The notes beneath the pieces are model-generated. The model was not told where the DNA came from and made no database searches. It worked only from the letters and a program-made list of their open reading frames with translations. A program made the position numbers and the translations under genes. A DNA stretch of 64,000 nucleotides, taken from the NCBI GenBank assembly GCA_035509315.1, contig DATJLS010000066.1, positions 1-64,000 on the forward strand, written 5' to 3'. Positions 14,898 to 22,922 of the stretch are shown here, in pieces; position 1 is the stretch's first letter; each line of letters opens with the position of its first letter. The DNA is from JAKAWQ01 sp035509315. Lineage in GTDB: Bacteria > Pseudomonadota > Alphaproteobacteria > Acetobacterales > Acetobacteraceae.

Positions 14898-15797
14898 ATG
14901 GAGCGTTATCGCATCGGCGTCGATCTCGGCGGCACAAAGATCGAGGTGGCCGCGCTGAACCGCGACGGAGAGATTGCCTACCGCCGCCGGATCGCCACAC
15001 CGACCGAAGGGTACAAATTCACCCTCGAAGCTATCGCGACCCTCGTCGAGCAGGCGGAGGCCGAGCTTGGCGCGCGCGGAACGGTCGGCATGGGCATTCC
15101 GGGCGTGATCAGCCCGGCGACCGGTATGGTCAAGAATGCCAACTCGACTCTCCTCAATGGCCATGCGCTCGATCGCGACATCAGCGCCCGGCTTGGCCGC
15201 GAGGTCCGCGTCGCGAACGACGCCAATTGCTTCGCACTCAGCGAGGCCGTTGACGGCGCCGGCAAGGATTCGCGAGTGGTGTTCGGCGTCATCATCGGCA
15301 CCGGCTGCGGCGGCGGCATCGTCATCGATCGCAAGGTCCTCGACGGCCGCAACCGCATCGCCGGCGAATGGGGCCATACGCCCCTGCCCTGGCCAAAACC
15401 CGAAGAATATCCCGGACCGCTCTGCTGGTGCGGCCGACACAATTGCCTCGAGACACTGATCTCCGGCCCGGGGCTCGCGGCGGATTGCGACGGCCCGGGC
15501 GCGCGCGATGCCCATTCCCTGCCCGCCCGCGCCGCGGCTGGCGATGCCAGGGCGGCGGCCGCGCTCGCGCGCCATGCTGACCGCTTGGCGCGGGGGCTCG
15601 CGGTGGTGATCGATATTCTCGACCCCGACGTGATCGTCCTAGGTGGTGGTCTCTCGAACATGGCCCATCTCACCGTAGAAGTGCCCGAGCTGATCCCGCG
15701 GCATGTCTTCTCGGACGTCGTGGATACGCCGATCCTCCGCAATGTCCATGGCGATGCGTCGGGCGTGCGGGGCGCTGCCTGGCTGTGGCCGGATTAG
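14898..15797 (+). CDS. ROK-family sugar kinase (fructokinase-like)
   Basis: Phosphorylates a hexose with ATP in the cytoplasm. The 299-aa protein has the phosphate motif IGVDLGGTKIE (D9), the catalytic Asp D108 in VANDANCF, and the glycine-rich GTGCGGGIVID. The ROK zinc site consists of H160 in GEWGHTPLPW with C176, C178 and C183 in CWCGRHNC. The GEWGH/CWCG combination fits the fructokinase Mak or N-acetylglucosamine kinase branch. Its stop codon TAG is also the first triplet of repeat copy B. Confidence 0.88.
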   Translation: MERYRIGVDLGGTKIEVAALNRDGEIAYRRRIATPTEGYKFTLEAIATLVEQAEAELGARGTVGMGIPGVISPATGMVKNANSTLLNGHALDRDISARLGREVRVANDANCFALSEAVDGAGKDSRVVFGVIIGTGCGGGIVIDRKVLDGRNRIAGEWGHTPLPWPKPEEYPGPLCWCGRHNCLETLISGPGLAADCDGPGARDAHSLPARAAAGDARAAAALARHADRLARGLAVVIDILDPDVIVLGGGLSNMAHLTVEVPELIPRHVFSDVVDTPILRNVHGDASGVRGAAWLWPD

Positions 15798-15876
15798 AGC
15801 GTGATGGCCGAAGGTGGGATCACCGAAGGTCTCAATCACGCGGGAAAGCAATGACCGAGAGCGGGATGGGTGAGCG
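15795..15876 (+). repeat. Type-1 intergenic repeat, copy B (overlaps the start of dinB)
   Basis: An 82-bp element that begins TAGAGCGTGATGGCCG, contains AAGGTCTCAATCACGCGG and ends GGGATGGGTGAGCG. GCGTGAT (15799) and ATCACGC (15835) are inverted arms. It begins at the stop codon of the ROK kinase and runs 26 bases past the first candidate ATG of dinB. Confidence 0.78.
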
Positions 15877-17092
15877 TGAGCGATCTCAGCCCGCTCTCGA
15901 AGCACGTCTGCCCACCCTCTGCCGGGACTGCTTCGCTCTGGCGGAGACCCCTGCCAGAAGACGCGTCTGTCCCTCCTGCGGAAGCCTTCGTCTCATTCGC
16001 CATGCCGAGCTGACACGGCTCACCATTGCCCATGTCGATTGCGACGCCTTCTTCGCGAGTGTCGAGAAACGTGACCGTCCGGAACTCGCCGCACGGCCGG
16101 TGATCGTCGGCGGCAGCCGCCGCGGCGTGGTCGCCGCCGCCTGCTACGTGGCGCGGCTCTCGGGCGTGCGAAGCGCGATGCCGATGTTCCAGGCCCTCGC
16201 ACTCTGCCCGGATGCCGTGCTCCTGCCGCCGGATTTCCCAAAATACGCAGTGGCCGCACGCGCCATCCGCGCGCGGATGCTGGCGCTGACGAATCGGATG
16301 CAGCCGCTCTCGATCGACGAAGCGGTGCTTGATCTCAGCGAGGCTGCCGCGGGCGGCGCTTGCCCCGCGATCCTGCTCGCCCGTTTTGCCCGGGTCGTGG
16401 AAGCCGAACTCGGGCTCACCGTCTCGATCGGCCTTGCCCCGAACCGTCTGCTCGCCAAGCTCGCGGCCGGGCGGGACAAGCCGCGCGGCTTTGCCGTGAT
16501 CGGGGCGGCGGAGGCGCACGCCGTGCTGGCGCCACTCTCTGTCCGGGCGCTTCCCGGCGTCGGCCCCGTGCAGGAGCGTCATCTGGCCGCGCGCGGCATC
16601 CTCCGTCTGGCCGATCTCCAGGCGCTGAGCCCGGCGGAGGCACGCGCCCTCGGCCGTGACGGGCCTTCCCTCGTGCGCCGCGCCGCCGGCGAGGATGTCC
16701 GAGCCGTGGTACCGGACCGGGATATGCACAGCGTCAGCGTGGAGACTACGCTTGCGGCGGACATCGCCGATCCTGCCGCGCTCGAGCGCATCCTTGCGAA
16801 GCTCGGTGCGCGGCTCGCGGAACGCCTGGAGGCCAGGAACCTCGCGGCGGTCGGGGTGGTGCTGAAGCTGCGTACGCAGGACTTCACCACGAGGACGCGC
16901 CACCTCCGGCTTTCCGTCCCGAGCCGGCAGACGGAGCGCCTCCTCGCTGCCGCCCGCGCTCTCCTTGCGCGCGAGGCCGACGGGCTTACCGAATTTCGCC
17001 TGATCGGCCTCGGTGCGGAACCTTTGACCGATGCGGCGCTGGCCGATTCGGGTGATCTTGCTGATTTTGCAGCGGCCGTCTCTCCTTCCTGA
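15851..17092 (+). CDS. dinB: DNA polymerase IV (Y-family, DinB) with N-terminal zinc-finger-like extension
   Basis: Error-prone translesion polymerase, 413 aa. Catalytic carboxylates lie in HVDCDAFFASVE (D63) and PLSIDEAVLD (D, E). Palm/fingers, thumb (LPGVGPVQERHL helix-hairpin-helix) and little-finger regions follow. Before the polymerase core stands a Cys4 cluster, CRDC at 24-27 and CPSC at 40-43, which probably binds zinc. The first ATG (15851) lies inside repeat copy B. The ATG at 15866 is an equally good start, and everything up to about residue 13 is repeat-derived. No LexA box was recognised upstream. Confidence 0.9.
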   Translation: MTESGMGERERSQPALEARLPTLCRDCFALAETPARRRVCPSCGSLRLIRHAELTRLTIAHVDCDAFFASVEKRDRPELAARPVIVGGSRRGVVAAACYVARLSGVRSAMPMFQALALCPDAVLLPPDFPKYAVAARAIRARMLALTNRMQPLSIDEAVLDLSEAAAGGACPAILLARFARVVEAELGLTVSIGLAPNRLLAKLAAGRDKPRGFAVIGAAEAHAVLAPLSVRALPGVGPVQERHLAARGILRLADLQALSPAEARALGRDGPSLVRRAAGEDVRAVVPDRDMHSVSVETTLAADIADPAALERILAKLGARLAERLEARNLAAVGVVLKLRTQDFTTRTRHLRLSVPSRQTERLLAAARALLAREADGLTEFRLIGLGAEPLTDAALADSGDLADFAAAVSPS

Positions 17093-17096
17093 CATC

Positions 17097-17183
17097 TCCG
17101 CCAAACGCATCCCGCTCTCGATCTTTGTTTTCCCCGCGTGATTCAGACCTGCGGTGTTCCCGCCCCCGGTCACCACGCTCTCA
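17097..17183 (-). repeat. Type-1 intergenic repeat, copy C
   Basis: On the minus strand it reads TGAGAGCGTGGTGACCGG, then AGGTCTGAATCACGCGGGG, AAAACAAAGATCGAGAGCGG and GATGCG, and ends TTTGGCGGA. The last part (plus strand TCCGCCAAA, 17097-17105) is the end that the type-2 elements also carry. This copy therefore links the two types. It begins 5 bases after the dinB stop codon. Confidence 0.75.
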
Positions 17184-17290
17184 GCGTCACCAGATCGATC
17201 GCGTTCTCATCCCGATGCCGTCATGCCCCGCAAGCTGGCAATCTGGCCTAAGGGGCGGTATCGTTGCGAAAATCAATCGAGTGCGCGGCC

Positions 17291-17794
17291 ATGGTCCGTC
17301 TTGTTCGTCGGAGGCTCCTTGCGGCGCTGGTGGTCCTGCCTGTCCTTCCGGCGGCGGCTCAACCTGCTGCAGGTCCCAGCCCCGAGGCAATCTCACTTGC
17401 AAGCATCATGCTGGCCAAGATGAGCGGTGATCCCACAGCCACAATCCACCAGCTCGGTGGGCCGATGGTTGCCATGCTGCAGCAGATGGGCATTTCGGAC
17501 CCGGATCGCGCACGTGTCATCGTGCAGGAGGCGCTGATCCCGCTTCTAACCAGTCATTATCAGGACCTGCTGTCCATGTGGGCGAAAGACTATGCAGCCA
17601 CGCTAAGCGCAGCTGATATGAAAGCGGCGATTGCCTTCTATGAGTCCTCGGCCGGACGGAGCCTGGTGGCGGCCGGACCGAAACTCGATCAGGCGAAGTT
17701 CATCGACCTGACGCAGTGGATGGCCGCCCTGCAGCCGGAGATGCAGCAGCGGATCGAGCAGGCGCTCAAAGCTCATGGCTGGGAAAACAATTGA
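17291..17794 (+). CDS. DUF2059-domain secreted protein
   Basis: A 167-aa protein with a signal peptide (MVRLVRRR, hydrophobic core, PAAAQ). The helical DUF2059 domain contains LSAADMKAAIAFYESSAGRSLV and ends with QQRIEQALKAHG. Function is unknown for this family; members are periplasmic or secreted. A TTG at 17264 with an AGGGG ribosome site at good spacing is an alternative start that adds nine residues to the signal n-region. It stands alone between repeat copy C and the coxF gene. Confidence 0.72.
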   Translation: MVRLVRRRLLAALVVLPVLPAAAQPAAGPSPEAISLASIMLAKMSGDPTATIHQLGGPMVAMLQQMGISDPDRARVIVQEALIPLLTSHYQDLLSMWAKDYAATLSAADMKAAIAFYESSAGRSLVAAGPKLDQAKFIDLTQWMAALQPEMQQRIEQALKAHGWENN

Positions 17795-17806
17795 GCCGTT
17801 TGCTTC

Positions 17807-17832
17807 GCGATTCCGCCAAAAGACATATCGAT
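17807..17832. repeat. Fragment of a type-2 intergenic repeat
   Basis: TTCCGCCAAAAGACATATCGATC matches the TCCGCCAAA...GATC end of the type-2 elements and ends directly at the coxF stop codon. Only about 25 bp remain, so the assignment is tentative. Confidence 0.4.
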
Positions 17833-18024
17833 CTAATCGAAATACGGCAGGTGGTGGCTTGCCGCCATCCGCACCATGGCGATGGCATAGAAGAGCGCAG
17901 CAAGCGTGAACAGGGCGATGAGCAGGGCCCAGTTGCGGATACGCCGGCGCCTTTCCTCGATATCTCGATTGGCTCGTTCCGCCCGGTAGGCCTCATCCGT
18001 CTTCGTACCGGCGCCGCCAACCAT
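17833..18024 (-). CDS. CoxF-like small membrane protein of the cytochrome oxidase locus
   Basis: A 63-aa protein with one membrane helix (about 31-53, NWALLIALFTLAALFYAIAM followed by VRMA). Charged N-terminal residues precede the helix, which fits a cytoplasmic N-terminus. Alphaproteobacterial oxidase operons often carry such a protein (CoxF) between ctaB and ctaG, with a similar FY.I...K/RM pattern. It is the last gene of the coxB-coxA-ctaB-coxF series, 137 bases after ctaB with a repeat element in between. The call rests on position and topology as much as sequence. Confidence 0.65.
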   Translation of the reverse strand: MVGGAGTKTDEAYRAERANRDIEERRRRIRNWALLIALFTLAALFYAIAMVRMAASHHLPYFD

Positions 18025-18050
18025 CAGCGTGTCTCCAGATCAATATCGCT

Positions 18051-18150
18051 TTTGGCAGATCGCGAAGCGATCCGCCAAAGTCCAATGGGAAGCCGTGACA
18101 TTGATCGAGGAGATAAAGCGAAAGCGTGATGATCTGAAATCATCACGCTT
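18051..18150 (+). repeat. Type-2 intergenic repeat, copy E2, with two hairpins
   Basis: One end is a 13-bp near-perfect hairpin (TTTGGCAGATCGC / GCGATCCGCCAAA around GAA, 18051-18079, one mismatch). The other end is a perfect 12-bp hairpin (AAGCGTGATGAT / ATCATCACGCTT around CTGAA, 18122-18150). ATTGATCGAGGAGATAAAGCG lies between them. On the minus strand the second hairpin begins 11 bases after the ctaB stop and is followed by TCGCTTTATC, so it could also terminate transcription. Confidence 0.78.
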
Positions 18151-18161
18151 GAACCACGTCG

Positions 18162-19133
18162 TCAGCCGAAGAACCTGTCCACGGCAACGGCCGTGAACAG
18201 CAAGAAAAGGTAGTAAATCGAGAACCGGAACAATGCCTTGGCCGGGGCATCCCGGGTCAGGCTCATCCCGGTTCCGTCCTGTCTGTCGCGCAGCACGCGA
18301 AGGGCATGCCAGGCAAAACCGAGTCCCAGCAGTAACGCCGCCCCGCCATAAACCGGCCCCGTCAAACCGAGCGCCCAGGGTGCCAGCGAGAGCGGTACCA
18401 GGAACATGGAATAGAGAAAAATCTGCCACCGCGTTGCCTTAAGACCCGCCACGACGGGCAGCATCGGCACGTTGGCACGCCGATAATCCTCGCGCGCGAA
18501 GAGCGAGAGTGCCCAGAAATGCGGCGGCGTCCAGAAAAACACGGTGATGCAGAGGAGAACGGGCAGGACGCCGGTCGAGCCAGTAACGGCGGCCCAGCCG
18601 ATCAATGGCGGAAAGGCCCCGGCGGCCCCGCCGATGACGATGTTCTGCGGCGTTCGGCGCTTGAGCCAGACGGTATAGACGAAGACGTAGAAGGCGATTG
18701 ACACAGCGAGCTCTGCTGCGGCGACCGGATTGGCGGCAAGCAGCATCACCAGGACCGAGAGGATCGCCAGCACCACACCGAAGGCAAGTGCGGCCTCGGC
18801 ACTGATGCGCCCGCCGGGGACCGGCCGGTTTGCCGTTCGGCGCATCACCGCGTCGATATCCCGATCGTACCACATATTGATCGCGCCAGCCGCGCCCGCG
18901 CCCATCGCAATGCAGAGGACGGACGTCGCGGCCAGGAACGGGTTGAGGTGACCAGGCGCGACCAGGAGCCCAACCATGCCGGTGAAGACAACCAGCAACA
19001 TGACCCGTGGCTTGAGCAGCGCGATCCAATCGCTGATTTCGGCCCAAACCGAGGGTTGCGCCGCCGACGAGGGAAACTGCGCGCCCGGCCCCGCACCCCT
19101 CGCGGTGATCGGGCCGCTGGCAACCGAACTCAT
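18162..19133 (-). CDS. ctaB: Protoheme IX farnesyltransferase (heme O synthase)
   Basis: UbiA-family membrane enzyme that adds the farnesyl tail to heme B for the oxidase, 323 aa. About nine membrane segments are visible. The first aspartate motif is NMWYDRDIDAVMRRT, with the conserved region YTVWLKRRTPQNIVIGG after it, and the second loop holds FWALSLFAREDY. The N-terminal 30 residues are a variable cytoplasmic tail. It lies between coxA (54 bases) and coxF. Confidence 0.93.
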   Translation of the reverse strand: MSSVASGPITARGAGPGAQFPSSAAQPSVWAEISDWIALLKPRVMLLVVFTGMVGLLVAPGHLNPFLAATSVLCIAMGAGAAGAINMWYDRDIDAVMRRTANRPVPGGRISAEAALAFGVVLAILSVLVMLLAANPVAAAELAVSIAFYVFVYTVWLKRRTPQNIVIGGAAGAFPPLIGWAAVTGSTGVLPVLLCITVFFWTPPHFWALSLFAREDYRRANVPMLPVVAGLKATRWQIFLYSMFLVPLSLAPWALGLTGPVYGGAALLLGLGFAWHALRVLRDRQDGTGMSLTRDAPAKALFRFSIYYLFLLFTAVAVDRFFG

Positions 19134-19187
19134 ATCAAACTGTCTTTCTCAATCCTAGCGTGCCCGTGAATCGCCGCGCCTCAATCT

Positions 19188-20792
19188 CTAGCCGATCCGC
19201 GGTAGCTCCTCGAAGGTGTGGAAAGGCGGCGGCGAACTCAATGCCCATTCCAGCGTCGTCGCCCCTTCGCCCCAATAATTATCGGCTAGCGTCTCCCTCG
19301 AGGTGAAGGTCCGATAAACGACATAGAGGAAAACGAGCAAGGACGCGCCAGAGATGAAAGCGCCGACCGAAGCGACGAAGTTCCATCCGGCAAAAGCGTT
19401 CGGATAGTCCGGATAGCGGCGCGGCATACCGGCCGCACCCAAGAAGTGCATCGGGAAGAAGGTGAGATTGACGCCCACAAACATCAGCCAGAAATGCACC
19501 TTGCCCCAGTATTCGGGATACTGATGGCCGGACATCTTGCCAATCCAGTAGTAGAAGCCGCAGAAGAGCCCGAACACGGCGCCGAGCGAGAGCACGTAGT
19601 GAAAGTGCGCCACTACGTAATAGGTGTTGTGCAGTACTTGGTCGATGCTGGCATTGGCGAGCACCACGCCGGTCACGCCGCCGATCGTGAAAAGGAAGAT
19701 GAAGCCGACCGCAAAGAGCATCGGCGTCTTCATCTCGATCGAGCCCCCCCACATGGTCGCGATCCAGGAAAAGACCTTGACCCCCGTCGGCACCGCGATG
19801 ACCAGGGTCGCGGCCATGAAATAGGCCCGCGTATCGACGCTGATGCCTGAGATGAACATATGGTGCGCCCAGACCGCGAACCCGACGATGCCGATGGCGA
19901 CCATTGCATAGACCATGCCGAGATAGCCGAAGATCGGCTTCTTGCTGAAGGTCGCGATCACGGTGCTGACGATGCCGAAGGCTGGCAGGATCATGATGTA
20001 GACTTCGGGGTGGCCGAAGAACCAAAAGAGATGCTGAAACAGCACCGGATCCCCGCCGCCTACCGGGTTGAAGAAGGCAGTGCCGAACAGCCGGTCGGTG
20101 ATCAGCATGGTGATCGCGCCAGCCAGCACCGGGATCGAGAGCAGGAGCAGGAACGCCGTCACCAGGATCGACCAGACGAAGAGCGGCATCTTGTGCATGG
20201 TCATGCCGGGCGCGCGCATATTGAAGATCGTGGTGATGAAGTTGATCGCGCCAAGCAGCGAACTGATGCCCGCGAGGTGAAGGGCGAAAAGGGTAAAGTC
20301 AACTGGCAGGCCGGGCTGGTAGGTCGCCTCGGAGAGCGGCGGATAGAGCGTCCATCCGATCCCCGCGCCCGGTGGGGTGAGCAGGCCCGCCAGTACGAGG
20401 CAGACCGCCGGGACCAGCAGCCAGAAGCTGATATTGTTGAGACGCGGGAAGGCCATATCGGGCGCGCCGATCATAATCGGCACGAACCAGTTGCCGAACC
20501 CCCCGATCAGCCCCGGCATGACCGTGAAGAAGATCATGATCAGTCCGTGCGAGGTGATGACCGCGTTCCAGGTCTGGCCGTCGGCGAGGAAGGTATGGTG
20601 GTTCGGCCACATCAGCTGCCAGCGCATCAGGAGTGAGAGCAGCCCGGCGATGAACCCGCCGCAGACCGAGAAGATCAGGTAGAGGGTGCCGATATCCTTA
20701 TGGTTGGTGCTGCAGAGCCACCGCCGCACGAAACCCGGCTTGTGATCGTGATGGGCATGCTCGGCATGCCCCTGGTAAGCGGCCATCGACAC
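19188..20792 (-). CDS. coxA: Cytochrome c oxidase subunit I (aa3 type)
   Basis: Catalytic subunit holding heme a and the heme a3-CuB site, 534 aa, twelve membrane segments. WFFGHPEVYIMILP gives the CuB-ligand His and the A1-type Glu, the HH pair of CuB lies in WAHHMFISG, and the proximal His sits in VVAHFHYVLSLG. The K-channel Lys is in PTGVKVFSW. The GTG at 20792 is the chosen start because GAGGAG lies 8 bases before it; an ATG two codons later is possible. It starts 3 bases after coxB. Confidence 0.95.
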   Translation of the reverse strand: MSMAAYQGHAEHAHHDHKPGFVRRWLCSTNHKDIGTLYLIFSVCGGFIAGLLSLLMRWQLMWPNHHTFLADGQTWNAVITSHGLIMIFFTVMPGLIGGFGNWFVPIMIGAPDMAFPRLNNISFWLLVPAVCLVLAGLLTPPGAGIGWTLYPPLSEATYQPGLPVDFTLFALHLAGISSLLGAINFITTIFNMRAPGMTMHKMPLFVWSILVTAFLLLLSIPVLAGAITMLITDRLFGTAFFNPVGGGDPVLFQHLFWFFGHPEVYIMILPAFGIVSTVIATFSKKPIFGYLGMVYAMVAIGIVGFAVWAHHMFISGISVDTRAYFMAATLVIAVPTGVKVFSWIATMWGGSIEMKTPMLFAVGFIFLFTIGGVTGVVLANASIDQVLHNTYYVVAHFHYVLSLGAVFGLFCGFYYWIGKMSGHQYPEYWGKVHFWLMFVGVNLTFFPMHFLGAAGMPRRYPDYPNAFAGWNFVASVGAFISGASLLVFLYVVYRTFTSRETLADNYWGEGATTLEWALSSPPPFHTFEELPRIG

Positions 20793-20795
20793 GGC

Positions 20796-21749
20796 TCAGT
20801 CTCCTCTGCCCTGGGGCGTAGTACCCAGGCTCGCGCCCATGCTCGTCACCGGGCGATGCGTCACTTCGGCCACCCGGGTCATCGCGCCCGGCCGCAGATC
20901 GGCCGCGGCGGCAAACTGCGAAACCGGCGGAACAGAGCCATTTTCGCCAAGCTGCTGCTTGGCGCCCTTGGCCCAGGCAAGGAATTGCTGCAACGGCACC
21001 GCTTGCACCTCGATTGGCATCTCGTGGTGACCAATCCCGCAAATCTGGTTGCATTCGCCGTAGAAGGTGCCGGGCTGGTCGATCCTGACCCAGGTCTCGA
21101 TCGTCTGGCCCGGGATCGCGTAGCGCTGCACTCCAAGGCTCGGGATGAAGAAACTGTGGATCACATCGCCGCTCGTTTCAAGAATGCGGATATTCTCGCC
21201 GACCGGCAGCACCAACGGATTGTTGACCGTGAGCAGGCGGGGCTGCCCCGGCTTGAGCTGGTCCTGCGGGATATAATCCGACATGAAGTCAATATTGCCC
21301 TGATCGGGATAGGCATACTCCCAATACCACTGATGTCCGGTGACCTTGAGGGTCATATAGGGATCGTTCGTGCGATTCTCGAAGAAGACCAGGCGGAAGG
21401 AGGGGATCGCCATCCCGATCAGCACAAGCGCCGGGATCACCGTCCAGGCGATCTCAAGGGGGGCGTTATGGGTAAGCCGGCTCGGGATCGGGTTGCGCTT
21501 ATGATTGAAGCGCCACAGCACGAAGCACAGCAGGAAAGCGACCAGGAGCGAGATGACGCCGATGATCGGGGTGACGATGTCGTTGTTCAGCCAGTTGATG
21601 TCCTGCATCACCGGGCTGTAGCCGGGCTGCAGAGAGATCTGCCAATCGTGCGGCTCGCCGATCAGGGCGTGCTGCGCGAAGGCTGGCGTGGCAAGCATCA
21701 AGGCAAAAAGGGGCAGCGCCAGGCTGCCAGGTTGCCTGAAAAGCCGCAT
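20796..21749 (-). CDS. coxB: Cytochrome c oxidase subunit II
   Basis: Electron-entry subunit with the binuclear CuA centre facing the periplasm, 317 aa. A signal peptide (cleaved about after TPAFAQ) is followed by two membrane helices (about 60-80 and 100-120). The aromatic patch HQWYWEY comes next, then the CuA ligands: His in SGDVIHSFFIP, and C, C, H and M in GECNQICGIGHHEMP. The bridging position is Gln rather than Glu, a variant known in alphaproteobacteria. The C-terminal 50 residues are a low-complexity tail. First gene of the operon. Confidence 0.95.
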   Translation of the reverse strand: MRLFRQPGSLALPLFALMLATPAFAQHALIGEPHDWQISLQPGYSPVMQDINWLNNDIVTPIIGVISLLVAFLLCFVLWRFNHKRNPIPSRLTHNAPLEIAWTVIPALVLIGMAIPSFRLVFFENRTNDPYMTLKVTGHQWYWEYAYPDQGNIDFMSDYIPQDQLKPGQPRLLTVNNPLVLPVGENIRILETSGDVIHSFFIPSLGVQRYAIPGQTIETWVRIDQPGTFYGECNQICGIGHHEMPIEVQAVPLQQFLAWAKGAKQQLGENGSVPPVSQFAAAADLRPGAMTRVAEVTHRPVTSMGASLGTTPQGRGD

Positions 21750-22138
21750 CGGCCGTTCCCTTTTCCCTAAGCCATCGATTGCCAGGCATGGAACCCGGTA
21801 ACTCTCGTTGTGGCGTACCGGAGGGGCCGGTCGAGATCAAGAGGGGGAAACGCGTCTTCCATATCTTTATGTTCCGCGAGCATTTTCACGCGATCAGTCC
21901 GGATCAACCGACATGAAGATGTTTTTTCAGATCACCATAGCTTCGGCGAACAAACGGACGGTCCGCCAAAACTATGAGATTGATCAAGAAAATAAAACGA
22001 GCGCGTGATGATCCGAAATCATCGCGCTCCAGAGAGAGGCTTGCGTTCGCCCAGGCTCGCGCGAACCGCCCTATACAGTCACTTGGGCGAACATCCTCGC
22101 ACGACCGATCAGCCTATTCCGGCCAATCGCGGTCTGCT
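21750..22138. other. Intergenic region between pmtA-like gene and coxB
   Basis: This 389-base gap has no supported gene; the short plus-strand frame at 21808-22008 has no ribosome site and runs into a repeat. It must contain the coxB promoter. It holds type-2 repeat E3 (21962-22029). The coxB ribosome site is a weak GGGAAAAGGGAA. Confidence 0.5.
21962..22029 (+). repeat. Type-2 intergenic repeat, copy E3
   Basis: It reads TCCGCCAAAACTATGAG, ATTGATCAAGAAAATAAAACG and then the hairpin GAGCGCGTGATGAT / ATCATCGCGCTC (two-base bulge, loop CCGAA). Order and orientation match copy E2. Confidence 0.75.
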
Positions 22139-22816
22139 CTAGCGCGCGAGTTGCACGAGGGTGAAAAGCCCTGCTGGCGGAGCCGCCAGGAACACCGCCT
22201 GGGCCCGATCCTCGGGCGGAAGAAGCGCATCCGTGGCGAAGTCCGGGTGCCATCCCAGAGCGCGGCTGGCCGGGGCGAGCGCCCATTCGATCCACCAGCG
22301 GGGACCGGCCTCAGCCGCGAAATGATTGATGAAAAGGAGGCTGCCACCAGGTCGGACGACCCGACGCATCTCTCCGAGCAACCGGCGCGGGTGAGGTACC
22401 ACGGAAGCGACGAACATCGCAACCGCGATATCGAAGGATTGGTCGGGGAACGCCATGGCCTCGGCGTCCATCTCGGCCAGCGCCGCGACCGTGGCGAGGC
22501 CCTGTGCGGCGACTCGACGGCGGGCGCGCGCCAACATATCCGCCGAAAGGTCGATGCCGGTGACGCGCTTCTCGGCGGCGTAGTAAGGCAAGGCAAGGCC
22601 AGTGCCTACACCCACCTCAAGCACGCGCTCGCCGGGCAGTCGGTTGATGAGCGCCACAGTGCGGCGACGCGCCACCTTGGACACAAGGCCGAATGCGGCA
22701 TCATAGATTCCGGCCCAGCGCCGGTAAGCCGCGAGAATCGCCTCGGAATCAAGAGCGACACGGGGTTCTGCCCGCGTCTCCCGCGACCGAGAGCGCGGAA
22801 TCAAGGCGTCGATCAT
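22139..22816 (-). CDS. SAM-dependent methyltransferase, probably phosphatidylethanolamine N-methyltransferase (PmtA-like)
   Basis: A 225-aa class I methyltransferase. Motif I is RVLEVGVGTGLALPYY (about 63-78), followed by VTGIDLSADMLARARRR and the post-motif PHPRRLLGEMRRVVRPGG. The early AAYRRWAGIYDAAFG segment and the overall pattern fit the Rhodobacter-type PmtA, which makes phosphatidylcholine from phosphatidylethanolamine at the membrane. A ubiquinone/menaquinone methyltransferase is a less likely alternative. It is a single gene, downstream of the cold-shock gene on the same strand. Confidence 0.75.
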   Translation of the reverse strand: MIDALIPRSRSRETRAEPRVALDSEAILAAYRRWAGIYDAAFGLVSKVARRRTVALINRLPGERVLEVGVGTGLALPYYAAEKRVTGIDLSADMLARARRRVAAQGLATVAALAEMDAEAMAFPDQSFDIAVAMFVASVVPHPRRLLGEMRRVVRPGGSLLFINHFAAEAGPRWWIEWALAPASRALGWHPDFATDALLPPEDRAQAVFLAAPPAGLFTLVQLAR

Positions 22817-22922
22817 GATCCTGTCGGTGCCGTCCTCCCACCTTTCTCAGACGAAATGCGGGACAAGACAAGCCCCCATCCCGCTATCGACGGTCGCCCG
22901 CGATCAGGCCAGCCCGCGCCTT

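Noticed and set aside
21808..22008. A 66-codon frame between coxB and the methyltransferase gene
   Set aside because: No ribosome site, no recognisable product, and its 3' third is repeat E3.
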